6,542 nt of DNA from Alphaproteobacteria bacterium (GTDB lineage Bacteria > Pseudomonadota > Alphaproteobacteria > Rhizobiales > Devosiaceae), in the NCBI GenBank assembly GCA_018820005.1, contig JAHJOS010000658.1:1-6542 (forward strand), in the 5' to 3' direction. Below the pieces are notes generated by a model, which made no database searches, had not been told where the DNA came from, and saw only the letters and a list, made by a program, of their open reading frames with translations. Numbering within the stretch: the stretch's first letter is position 1; each line of letters starts with the position of its first letter. The position numbers and the translations under genes were made by a program. This document shows, in pieces, positions 1 to 5,745 of the stretch.

Positions 1-276
1 CACTTCGGCGCAACCGCGCAGCGCCTGTTCGAACCGCCGCAGCACGTCATCTGTTTGACGTTCCAGCGTAATTTGCACAATCGCTACGATGCTGGCCACC
101 GGCGTCGGCTCGTCGATAATGGCGGTATAGCCCCGGATGACCCCGCTATCTTCCAGCGATCGCAACCGCCGCAGGCAGGCCGATGGCGACAGTCCCACCG
201 CCGTGGCGAGGCTGGCATTGCTGATGCGGCCATCGCGCCGCAGCTGCGAGAGGATCGCGCTGTCGATCCGATCCAT
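1..276 (-). CDS. Lrp/AsnC-family transcriptional regulator, N-terminal part (cut by window edge)
   Basis: My translation of the minus strand from the ATG at 276-274 stays open for 92 codons to the window edge, so the C-terminus is missing. It begins MDRIDSAILSQLRRDGRISN and continues through LATAVGLSPSACLRRLRSLE to GVIRGYTAII. This is the classic AsnC-type winged helix-turn-helix (about residues 3-50): the GRISN segment, the recognition-helix signature GLSPSACLRRLR and the closing GVIRGY. From about residue 63 (IVAIVQITLE) the RAM/ligand-binding domain starts. Family members bind amino acids and form octamers or similar assemblies on DNA. An AGGAG sits 10 bases upstream of the ATG. The gene is divergent from dadA with a 156-base gap, so it is probably the local regulator of dadA, comparable to DadR/Lrp control of dad operons elsewhere. 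The family is clear; the ligand is inferred. Confidence 0.93.
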   Translation of the reverse strand, partial: MDRIDSAILSQLRRDGRISNASLATAVGLSPSACLRRLRSLEDSGVIRGYTAIIDEPTPVASIVAIVQITLERQTDDVLRRFEQALRGCAEV

Positions 277-302
277 AGGGCGCACTCTCCTGCCGTTTTG
301 CC

Positions 303-333
303 GCATTATATTGCGCATGGCAGGCATTCTTGC
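303..333. promoter_or_regulatory. Candidate Lrp/AsnC-type operator: two GCA..TGC inverted repeats
   Basis: Positions 303-314 read GCATTATATTGC, which matches its own reverse complement at 10 of 12 positions. A second inverted pair, GCATTCTTGC, lies at 324-333. Their centres (308.5 and 328.5) are 20 bases apart, about two helical turns, so both face the same side of the DNA, as expected for a protein that binds as a multimer. The first copy covers the regulator gene's own -10 box. Lrp-family proteins typically bind arrays of short, degenerate, phased palindromes between divergent genes. Assigning these sites to the adjacent regulator is inference. Confidence 0.35.
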
Positions 334-335
334 AA
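305..335 (-). promoter_or_regulatory. Candidate promoter of the Lrp-type regulator gene
   Basis: Read on the minus strand, 310-305 is a perfect TATAAT -10 box. A TTGCAA at 335-330 (4 of 6 matches to TTGACA) could be the -35, with a long 19-base spacer. Transcription would start near 298, giving a leader of about 22 bases that contains the AGGAG before the ATG at 276. The -10 lies inside a near-palindrome that may be the operator, which would suit autorepression. The -10 is convincing; the -35 is weak. I found no comparably good promoter for dadA on the other strand. Confidence 0.45.
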
Positions 336-422
336 CTTACGTGCATCGAATTGGAGGACATTTCGCGCCCCATGCGGCACAGTATGAGACTTGGTGCGGA
401 CATCGGGTTCGAAAAACCAGGC

Positions 423-426
423 GAGG
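423..426 (+). promoter_or_regulatory. Ribosome binding site deciding the dadA start
   Basis: GAGG at 423-426 sits six bases before the ATG at 433. The upstream in-frame TTG at 391 would add 14 residues (starting MVRTSGSKNQ) ahead of the FAD-binding strand and has no clear Shine-Dalgarno sequence. The ATG at 433 places the MRVIVLGGG strand at the exact N-terminus, as in known DadA proteins. Confidence 0.7.
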
Positions 427-432
427 CAAGTC

Positions 433-1686
433 ATGCGGGTTATCGTTTTGGGCGGCGGCGTCATCGGCGTGACAACAGCCTATTATCTGGCCCGCGCCGG
501 CCATGAGGTCACAGTGCTCGATCGCCAGGACGGGGTGGCGCTTGAAACCAGTTTCGCCAATGCTGGCGAAATTTCGCCAGGTTATTCATCGCCTTGGGCC
601 GGCCCAGGCATTCCGCGCAAGGCGCTGAAATGGCTGTTCATGGAGCATGCGCCGCTCATTGTGCAGCCGCTGCTCGACCCCGCGACAATCCGCTGGTGCC
701 TCGCCATCCTGCGCAATTGCACGCTCGAGCGCTACAAGCTCAACAAGTCCCGCATGGTGCGCCTGGCCGAATATAGCCGCGACCAGCTGATGGCCCTGCG
801 TGCCGATACCGGCATCACCTATGATCACCGCACCCAGGGCACCCTGCAGCTGTTCCGCACGCAAAAGCAGGTCCATGACGCCTATAAGGACACAGAGGTC
901 CTGCGTGCCGACGGCGTCGAGTTCGAAGTGCTCGACGCGGCCGGCTGCATTGCCGCCGAGCCAGGTCTTGCCGGCGCGCGCGACCGGATTGCAGGTGGCC
1001 TGCGCCTGCCCCATGACGAGACCGGCGACTGCTTCATCTTCACCACCAAGCTGGCGGAAATGGCGCGCGCCCTGGGTGTCGACTTCCGTTTTGGTGTCAG
1101 CATCGATCACCTTGTCACCGAATCGGCCCGTGTGAAGGCCGTTGAAACCGATCAGGGACGCTTTGAGGCTGATGTCTTTGTCGGCGCCCTGGGCAGCTAT
1201 ACCCCCGCACTGGTCCGCCCGCTTGGCCTTGATCTGCCGGTCTATCCGGTCAAGGGCTATTCCATCACAGTGCCCATCGTCGATGCCGACAAGGCCCCGG
1301 TCTCCACAGTGCTCGACGAAAGCTACAAGGTCGCGGTGACGCGTCTGGGCGACCGTATCCGCGTTGGTGGCATGGCCGAGATCGCCGGTTTTGATACCAC
1401 CTTGCACGATCGGCGCCGTCGCACGCTCGAGCACGTCGTCACCGATCTCTACGGCGGTGCCGGAGATGTGACCCGCGCCAGCTTCTGGACCGGACTGCGC
1501 CCGATGACGCCCGATGGCACACCGGTGGTGGGCGCCACGCGCTACCCCAATTTCTATCTCAACACCGGCCATGGCACGCTCGGCTGGACCATGGCCTGTG
1601 GCTCCGCGCGGGTTCTATCCGATATCATCGGCGGCAACCGGCCAGACATTGCCGTCGATGATCTGGGGCTTGCGCGCTACGCCTGA
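433..1686 (+). CDS. dadA: D-amino acid dehydrogenase (D-alanine dehydrogenase), FAD-dependent
   Basis: The 417-residue product closely resembles E. coli DadA (432 residues) along its length. DadA oxidises D-amino acids, chiefly D-alanine, to the 2-oxo acid (pyruvate) and ammonia, and passes electrons to the respiratory chain at the inner face of the membrane. Visible features: an FAD-binding Rossmann fold starting MRVIVLGGGVIG with GGGVIG at residues 7-12 and the ribose-binding acid D30; the DadA signature ETSFANAGEISPGY (38-51); NKSRMVRLAEYSRD; GGLRLPHDETGDC; PVYPVKGYS; IRVGGMAEIAGF; GLRPMTPDGTPVVG around residue 357; and the FAD-closing NTGHGTLGW at 377-385. The start at 433 is chosen for its GAGG ribosome binding site and family alignment. 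The gene is divergent from an Lrp-type regulator, which probably controls it. The alanine racemase gene dadX, which often follows dadA, is absent here. No clear terminator follows the stop. A related enzyme with another D-amino acid preference is possible. Confidence 0.95.
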   Translation: MRVIVLGGGVIGVTTAYYLARAGHEVTVLDRQDGVALETSFANAGEISPGYSSPWAGPGIPRKALKWLFMEHAPLIVQPLLDPATIRWCLAILRNCTLERYKLNKSRMVRLAEYSRDQLMALRADTGITYDHRTQGTLQLFRTQKQVHDAYKDTEVLRADGVEFEVLDAAGCIAAEPGLAGARDRIAGGLRLPHDETGDCFIFTTKLAEMARALGVDFRFGVSIDHLVTESARVKAVETDQGRFEADVFVGALGSYTPALVRPLGLDLPVYPVKGYSITVPIVDADKAPVSTVLDESYKVAVTRLGDRIRVGGMAEIAGFDTTLHDRRRRTLEHVVTDLYGGAGDVTRASFWTGLRPMTPDGTPVVGATRYPNFYLNTGHGTLGWTMACGSARVLSDIIGGNRPDIAVDDLGLARYA

Positions 1687-1930
1687 AGCGCCTGTACGAC
1701 CGATTTCCGCTGTCACTGTCGGGCAACACTGCGCCTGCTGCCGCTGTTGGGCCCATAAACCAGCCACATTTGCCCCGGAGAAGCGCTGGGTAGACCGCGC
1801 GGCCTGCGTCCGCCCTGTTGGTGTCGTGCTGCGAGTCGGTCAGGATTGGCGTTAATCAACTGCTAACCTCTAGTTTCCCATTGGCGTGGAACGGGGTAGA
1901 AGCGGCCAAGACATTCTCGTGGGTTCGCTG
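1687..1930 (+). other. Non-coding gap between dadA and the penicillin-binding protein gene
   Basis: These 244 bases hold no gene I can support. Open frames crossing the gap are run-ons or shadows with no recognisable protein sequence. I see no strong dadA terminator: only short, imperfect inverted repeats and no T-run. The right end, about 1846-1930, holds a weak promoter and a CtrA-like box, described separately, and the likely leader of the next gene. An in-frame GTG at 1886 would extend the next protein by 15 residues. Confidence 0.6.
1846..1874 (+). promoter_or_regulatory. Weak candidate promoter for the penicillin-binding protein gene, overlapping a CtrA-like box
   Basis: TTGGCG at 1846-1851 and TCTAGT at 1869-1874 are spaced 17 bases apart, and each matches the sigma-70 consensus hexamer at 4 of 6 positions. 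Between them, 1852-1867 reads TTAATCAACTGCTAAC, one mismatch from the alphaproteobacterial CtrA box TTAA-N7-TTAAC (the second half-site begins C instead of T). A start near 1880 would give a leader of about 50 bases to the ATG at 1931. Both motifs are short and imperfect, so chance is a real possibility. Confidence 0.3.
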
Positions 1931-4525
1931 ATGGATTTTCGTATTTCCGCCGATGACCGTGTGGGCTCCGGCCCCGAAAAACCCGGCAAGGGTCGCAAGG
2001 CGCCTGCGGCCAAGGGTCAGCGCGTTGAGCCCTCCATGGGCAGCGGCCTCGGCAGTCTGAGCGACAGCGATCGAAGCGGTGATGGCCCCAAAGGCAAGGC
2101 ACCCAAGGCGTCCCGGCGCGGCAAGGCGCAGCCAGCCAAGGGCAAGAGACCACGCCGCTCCCGCAGCGGCGGGTTCCTGATGGGCGTCCTGTGGTGGGGC
2201 TTTGTCGGCTGCCTCTGGGTAGGCATCGGGGTAATTGGCATCATCGTCTATTATGGCGCGCAGCTGCCGGCGTCCAATACCTGGGCCATTCCCGAGCGTC
2301 CGCCCAATATCCGCATTCTGGCGGCCGATGGCACGCTGATCTCCAATCGTGGCCAGACTGGTGGCGAAGCTGTCACCTATCGCGAACTGCCCTATTATGT
2401 GCCGGCCGCCTTCATCTCGAGCGAAGACCGGCGCTTCATGAGCCACTTCGGCGTCGATCCCATTGGCCTGCTCTCGGTGGCCATTGAATCGGTGCAGGCA
2501 CGCGGCGTGACGCGTGGCGCCTCGACCATCACCCAGCAGGTGGCCAAGAACCTTTTCCTGACCCCAGATCAGACCCTTGGCCGCAAGGTGCAGGAAGCCA
2601 TTCTGGCGGTCTGGCTGGAGCAGAACTACACCAAGGAAGAGATCCTTGAGCTCTATATGAACCGCGTCTATTTCGGCGCGGGCGCCACTGGCATCGAGGC
2701 TGCGGCGCAGACCTATTTCGGCGTCTCGGCGCGCAATCTGTCGCTGGGCCAGGCCGCCATGCTGGTGGGGCTACTGCCCGCGCCATCGGCCTATAATCCC
2801 AAGACCAATCCCGAAAAGGCCATCGAACGCCAGCGCATCGTGCTCAACCTGATGGCTCAGGAAGGCTATATTACCAAGGAAGAAGCCGCTGCCGCCCAGA
2901 TTGACCCCAATCAGAGCGTGCGCACCCGGGTTGCCGGTTCGGAATCCTATGTTGCCGACTGGGTCGAGAGCCTGATGACCGCCTATATCGGGGAAATCGA
3001 CTCCGACGTGGTGGTCCAGACCACCATCGACTACAAGATGCAAAAGGACGCCGAGTTCATCGTCAAGGAACAAGTGGCCACCGAAGGCCCCAAGCGCGGC
3101 TTCACCCAGGGTGCCCTGGTGGCCATGGACGTGGACGGCAAAGTCCGCGCCATGGTGGGTGGCGTCGACTATGCGGCCAGCCAGTATAACCGCGCCGTCA
3201 CCGCCAAGCGCCAGCCGGGCTCGACCTTCAAGCCCTTCGTCTATCTGGCGGCCATGGAAAAGGGCTACACGCCCGACACGCTCGCCGAAGATGCCAAGTT
3301 TGATTACAACGGCTGGAGCCCGCGCAATGCCTCGGGCAAATATGCCGGCACGGTGACGCTGCGTCAGGGCCTGGCCTATTCGCTCAATACCATTGCCGCG
3401 CGGCTTGCCATCGATGTTACGCCGCAGGCGGTGATTGATGTTGCTACCCGCATGGGCATTTCCTCCCCGCTCGAAGCTGTACCCTCGATCGCCCTGGGCA
3501 CCCAGGAGGTCAATCTGCTTGAACTCACCAGTGCCTACGCGCCCTTTGGCAACGGCGGCATTGGCGTCATCCCCAATGTGATCACCTCGATCCAGTCCAA
3601 GGATGGCAAAGTGCTCTATCAGGCCTCCGACGCAGGGCCAGGGCGCGTGATCGCCCCCAATGTTCTGGCCGAAATGGACGATATGCTTGAGACCGCCGTT
3701 GAGGTGGGAACCGGCAAGCGCGCCAGCGTCGGTGGTTGGGATTTTGGTGGCAAGACCGGCACGAGTCAGGAAGCCAAGGACGCTCTCTTTGTCGGGTTTA
3801 CCTCGGCCATGGTCGCCGGTGTGTGGCTGGGCAATGACGACGCGACCAAAACCACCCTTTCAGGCGGTAACGTCCCCGCGGTGATCTGGTCTGAATTCAT
3901 GACCAAGGCCCATGCCGGCAAGACCATCGCCCCCATTCCGGGCGGTAGCTATAACGGTGAGCTGGTTGCCCAGCAGGTCATTGATCCCAACACTGGCCAG
4001 GTCAGCATCGATCCCGCCACCGGCCAGCCCATGGTACAGTATGTCGATGCCGGGACTGGCCAGATCGTCCCAACCGCGCTCGACCCCAATACGGGGCAGG
4101 TCGTGCGGATCGATCCGGCCACCGGGCTGCCGATGGCAGGCGCCACGCCGATCCAGTCGGCCCCGGTTGCCGTCCAGCCAGACAATGGCCTGACAACGGG
4201 CGGCGCCATCATCGACGCCAATGGTCAGCAGATCGATCCCACCACCGGGCTGCCGGTTGGCCAGATCGTGCAGGATCAGGCTATCGATCCGGTAACAGGC
4301 CTGACGCTGCAGCCGCAGACCAATGGCGTCGGCCAGGCGCCCATCGATGCCGATACCGGGCTGCCCATGGTGCTGGTGGTCGATCCTGCCACGGGCCAGC
4401 AGGTCTGGGTGCCCAGCGCACCGGCGCAGACGCAGCCCCAGCAGATCCAGCCACCTGCCAATATCGATCAGCCTGTGCAGCAGGAAAAGCCGCGTACGCT
4501 GATGGATATGATTTTTGGTGGCTAG
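1931..4525 (+). CDS. Class A penicillin-binding protein (peptidoglycan glycosyltransferase / DD-transpeptidase) with a repetitive C-terminal tail
   Basis: This 864-residue bifunctional enzyme polymerises lipid II into glycan strands and cross-links their peptides on the outer face of the inner membrane. From the ATG at 1931: residues 1-80 are cytoplasmic, rich in Lys, Arg, Gly and Ser; one membrane helix spans about 82-108; the GT51 domain (about 130-316) has catalytic E165 in SSEDRRFMSHFG, GASTITQQVAKN at 196-207, RKVQEAILAVWLE from 218 and KEEILELYMNRVYFG at 235-249. The transpeptidase domain (about 394-660) has nucleophile S431 in STFK (431-434), SLN at 484-486 and KTG at 608-610. All catalytic motifs are intact. 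The GT-to-TP linker is short, so the OB-fold insert of E. coli PBP1a is missing. Residues from about 675 form a Gln/Pro/Asp-rich tail with D-P-x-T-G repeats, ending PRTLMDMIFGG. No Shine-Dalgarno sequence clearly decides the start; a GTG at 1886 is the alternative. The gene converges on a YkuD gene and shares its terminator. Confidence 0.96.
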   Translation: MDFRISADDRVGSGPEKPGKGRKAPAAKGQRVEPSMGSGLGSLSDSDRSGDGPKGKAPKASRRGKAQPAKGKRPRRSRSGGFLMGVLWWGFVGCLWVGIGVIGIIVYYGAQLPASNTWAIPERPPNIRILAADGTLISNRGQTGGEAVTYRELPYYVPAAFISSEDRRFMSHFGVDPIGLLSVAIESVQARGVTRGASTITQQVAKNLFLTPDQTLGRKVQEAILAVWLEQNYTKEEILELYMNRVYFGAGATGIEAAAQTYFGVSARNLSLGQAAMLVGLLPAPSAYNPKTNPEKAIERQRIVLNLMAQEGYITKEEAAAAQIDPNQSVRTRVAGSESYVADWVESLMTAYIGEIDSDVVVQTTIDYKMQKDAEFIVKEQVATEGPKRGFTQGALVAMDVDGKVRAMVGGVDYAASQYNRAVTAKRQPGSTFKPFVYLAAMEKGYTPDTLAEDAKFDYNGWSPRNASGKYAGTVTLRQGLAYSLNTIAARLAIDVTPQAVIDVATRMGISSPLEAVPSIALGTQEVNLLELTSAYAPFGNGGIGVIPNVITSIQSKDGKVLYQASDAGPGRVIAPNVLAEMDDMLETAVEVGTGKRASVGGWDFGGKTGTSQEAKDALFVGFTSAMVAGVWLGNDDATKTTLSGGNVPAVIWSEFMTKAHAGKTIAPIPGGSYNGELVAQQVIDPNTGQVSIDPATGQPMVQYVDAGTGQIVPTALDPNTGQVVRIDPATGLPMAGATPIQSAPVAVQPDNGLTTGGAIIDANGQQIDPTTGLPVGQIVQDQAIDPVTGLTLQPQTNGVGQAPIDADTGLPMVLVVDPATGQQVWVPSAPAQTQPQQIQPPANIDQPVQQEKPRTLMDMIFGG
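3983..4399 (+). repeat. Nine degenerate in-frame D-P-x-T-G-(Q/L) repeats in the penicillin-binding protein tail
   Basis: Units begin at residues 685 (DPNTGQ), 694 (DPATGQ), 706 (DAGTGQ), 718 (DPNTGQ), 728 (DPATGL), 769 (DPTTGL), 786 (DPVTGL), 806 (DADTGL) and 818 (DPATGQ). They are usually preceded by Ile or Val and often followed by PM or PV. Spacing is irregular (9-41 residues), so this is a degenerate array and not a strict tandem repeat. At DNA level the core ATCGATCC recurs at 4007, 4109, 4232 and 4283 with GCCACC/ACCACC-GG following, which points to past internal duplication. The tail is low-complexity and probably disordered in the periplasm. Its function is unknown. Confidence 0.8.
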
Positions 4526-4564
4526 GCGCCCGCCTGGGCGGACCTGATCAGTGCTTTCAAACCA

Positions 4565-4594
4565 ATAAGGGCCGCCCCAAGGGGCGGCCCTTAT
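4565..4594. terminator. Bidirectional terminator hairpin between convergent genes
   Basis: Positions 4565-4578 and 4581-4594 are perfect reverse complements: a 14-bp stem, ATAAGGGCCGCCCC on the left arm, around a two-base AA centre that would open to a four-base loop. It lies 39 bases after the penicillin-binding protein stop and 3 bases after the YkuD gene stop. Being fully symmetric, it can fold in either transcript. Neither side has a long T-run. The minus-strand exit (TTATTGGTTT) is more T-rich than the plus-strand exit (TTATCCGT). Confidence 0.88.
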
Positions 4595-4597
4595 CCG

Positions 4598-5284
4598 TCA
4601 CTGGATCACCACGATGGGGCTGCCTGAGGGCACCCGATCGTAGAGATCGATGACATCCTGAAACAGCAATCTGACACAGCCGCTCGAGACGGCCTTGCCG
4701 ATTGAGTTGATGTCCATATTGCCGTGCAGCCGATAAAGCGTGTCGGTATTGCCCTGATGGATATAGAGCGCGCGTGCGCCAAGCGCGTTGTCGAGGCCTG
4801 GCGGCTGCCCGTGCCGATAGATTTCCAGCTGCGGCTGGCGGTCGACCATTTCGCTTGGCGGTGTCCAGACCGGCCATTTGCGCTTGTAGGCAATGTGGGC
4901 GCGGCCGCCCCAGGCAAAGCCGTCGCGGCCGATGCCGACGCCATAGCGCATCGCCCGTCCATCCGGCATGGTCCAATAGAGGAAGCGATTGGGTGTATCC
5001 ACCACCACGGTTCCAGCCGGCTCGCCGGTGATATTGACCACCTCCTGCCGCCAGAAGATCGGGTCGAGCTGAGCGATCGGCGCCGCAGGTACGGGGAACT
5101 GTTCGTCCGGTAGCGGCCCATACATGGCCAGGACGTCGGGTGGCACCACAACGGGTGCCGGCATTGTCGTCGTGACGCGGGGCGAGGAAGTGGCGCAGCC
5201 CGCCAGCGCAAGCGCAGAAAGGCTGGCCGCACCAGCGAGCAATTGGCGCCGCGTCAGCGACGGCACCATGATCAGACTAGACAT
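4598..5284 (-). CDS. YkuD-family L,D-transpeptidase, lipoprotein with twin-arginine-like leader
   Basis: This 228-residue protein belongs to the ErfK/YbiS/YcfS/YnhG (YkuD) family, periplasmic cysteine transpeptidases that form 3-3 peptidoglycan cross-links or attach proteins to peptidoglycan, releasing D-alanine. The leader (residues 1-30) has TRRQLLAG at 11-18, a hydrophobic stretch and the lipobox LAGC with C30, suggesting twin-arginine export and lipid anchoring. A Pro-rich linker follows (about 31-70). The YkuD domain covers about 90-228: VVVDTPNRFLYW, RYGVGIGRDGFAWGG, and the active site LHGNMDINSIGKAVSSGCVRL with H187, S201, G202, catalytic C203 and R205. There is no LysM or other wall-binding domain. 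The ATG at 5284 is preferred because GGAAAG lies about eight bases upstream; the in-frame ATG at 5269 has none. The gene converges on the penicillin-binding protein gene, and a small secreted protein gene lies 64 bases upstream on the same strand. Which of the two YkuD chemistries it performs cannot be read from sequence. Confidence 0.95.
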   Translation of the reverse strand: MSSLIMVPSLTRRQLLAGAASLSALALAGCATSSPRVTTTMPAPVVVPPDVLAMYGPLPDEQFPVPAAPIAQLDPIFWRQEVVNITGEPAGTVVVDTPNRFLYWTMPDGRAMRYGVGIGRDGFAWGGRAHIAYKRKWPVWTPPSEMVDRQPQLEIYRHGQPPGLDNALGARALYIHQGNTDTLYRLHGNMDINSIGKAVSSGCVRLLFQDVIDLYDRVPSGSPIVVIQ

Positions 5285-5292
5285 ATAGATAA

Positions 5293-5314
5293 CTTTCCAG
5301 CGGCCAAGGGCCGC
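5293..5314 (-). promoter_or_regulatory. Leader hairpin next to the ribosome binding site of the YkuD gene
   Basis: On the minus strand a perfect 6-bp stem, GCGGCC (5314-5309) and GGCCGC (5305-5300), encloses a three-base loop. One base later comes GGAAAG (5298-5293), the Shine-Dalgarno sequence for the ATG at 5284. It could be a weak terminator for the upstream small gene, but no T-run follows. It could instead be a structured leader or processing point that affects loading of ribosomes on the transpeptidase message. Fold and position are visible; function is inference. Confidence 0.35.
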
Positions 5315-5348
5315 AATCCTGAGAAACCGGGTGTTGCGATGCAGGTCG

Positions 5349-5687
5349 TCAGGCCGTCTTGGGGGGTCTCAAATGCACCGGCTCGACCCGCGTCAACATG
5401 GGCTGATGGAGCTGGTCAGCAAAAGGCGACACAGACGCCGCCGGCAGTCGTATGCCAACGCTGACCAGCATGCCCAATTGCGGCGCGCACGGCATGACAA
5501 TCCCTGAGCTTTTCTTGCCGCAGGCTTTGAACATAACGGCTGTGGCAGCGGGGGACGCATCTGAACAAGTGCTCACTTGCGTCGTCAGCATATGCACCGT
5601 GGAGAATGCCATGGCATTGCTGTTGGCAACACCACCCACGGCGGCGAAGGCAAATATAAAGGCGATCAGGTGCATCAGGCGTCGCAT
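5349..5687 (-). CDS. Small secreted protein of unknown function with three cysteines
   Basis: I do not recognise the family. From the ATG at 5687 the product has 112 residues. MRRLMHLIAFIFAFAAVGG is a typical Sec signal peptide (positive start, hydrophobic core to about residue 20), with likely cleavage after AMA at 25-27. The mature part of about 85 residues has cysteines at 41, 56 and 67, a basic CGKKSSG segment, a hydrophobic stretch LGMLVSVGI and the ending VHLRPPKTA. Small secreted Cys-containing proteins ending in Pro-rich tails are common hypothetical genes in alphaproteobacteria, some near copper genes, but no such neighbour is seen here. An in-frame ATG at 5756 would add 23 residues containing CVKPCPCC and overlap the upstream stop; neither start has a good Shine-Dalgarno sequence, and 5687 is preferred because it puts the signal peptide at the N-terminus. 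The reading frame, signal peptide and gene order support a real gene, with moderate confidence. Confidence 0.6.
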   Translation of the reverse strand: MRRLMHLIAFIFAFAAVGGVANSNAMAFSTVHMLTTQVSTCSDASPAATAVMFKACGKKSSGIVMPCAPQLGMLVSVGIRLPAASVSPFADQLHQPMLTRVEPVHLRPPKTA

Positions 5688-5745
5688 GCGCGCGAAACTA
5701 CGGGACAGCCGGCAGCAGGGACAGGGCTTCACGCAGCCGTGTCCA

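Noticed and set aside
586..1572. Long open frame of 328 codons on the minus strand, antisense to dadA
   Set aside because: It lies wholly inside dadA, has no recognisable domain, and is explained by the third-position GC bias of dadA mirrored on the other strand.
1886..1930. GTG start 15 codons upstream for the penicillin-binding protein
   Set aside because: It has no Shine-Dalgarno sequence, lies only a few bases past the candidate transcription start, and adds residues with no family support; ATG at 1931 was preferred, though not proven.
1856..2446. Open frame of 196 codons on the minus strand over the start of the penicillin-binding protein gene
   Set aside because: Low-complexity Ala/Gly-rich shadow of the basic N-terminal coding region; no motif and no plausible ribosome binding site.
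3949..4221. Minus-strand open frame of 90 codons through the repeat tail
   Set aside because: Its apparent repeats (PVAGS, PVLGS) are the antisense reading of the D-P-x-T-G units, not an independent gene.
3983..4399. D-P-N-T-G repeats as calcium-binding loops (EF-hand or thrombospondin type 3-like)
   Set aside because: The Asp and Gly spacing does not match the D-x-D-x-D-G loop, so a metal-binding claim is not supported by the motif.
4527..4540. Small hairpin CGCCC-GCCT-GGGCG just after the penicillin-binding protein stop
   Set aside because: A stem of only five base pairs with no T-run; the 14-bp hairpin 25 bases further on is a far better terminator, so it was not listed separately.
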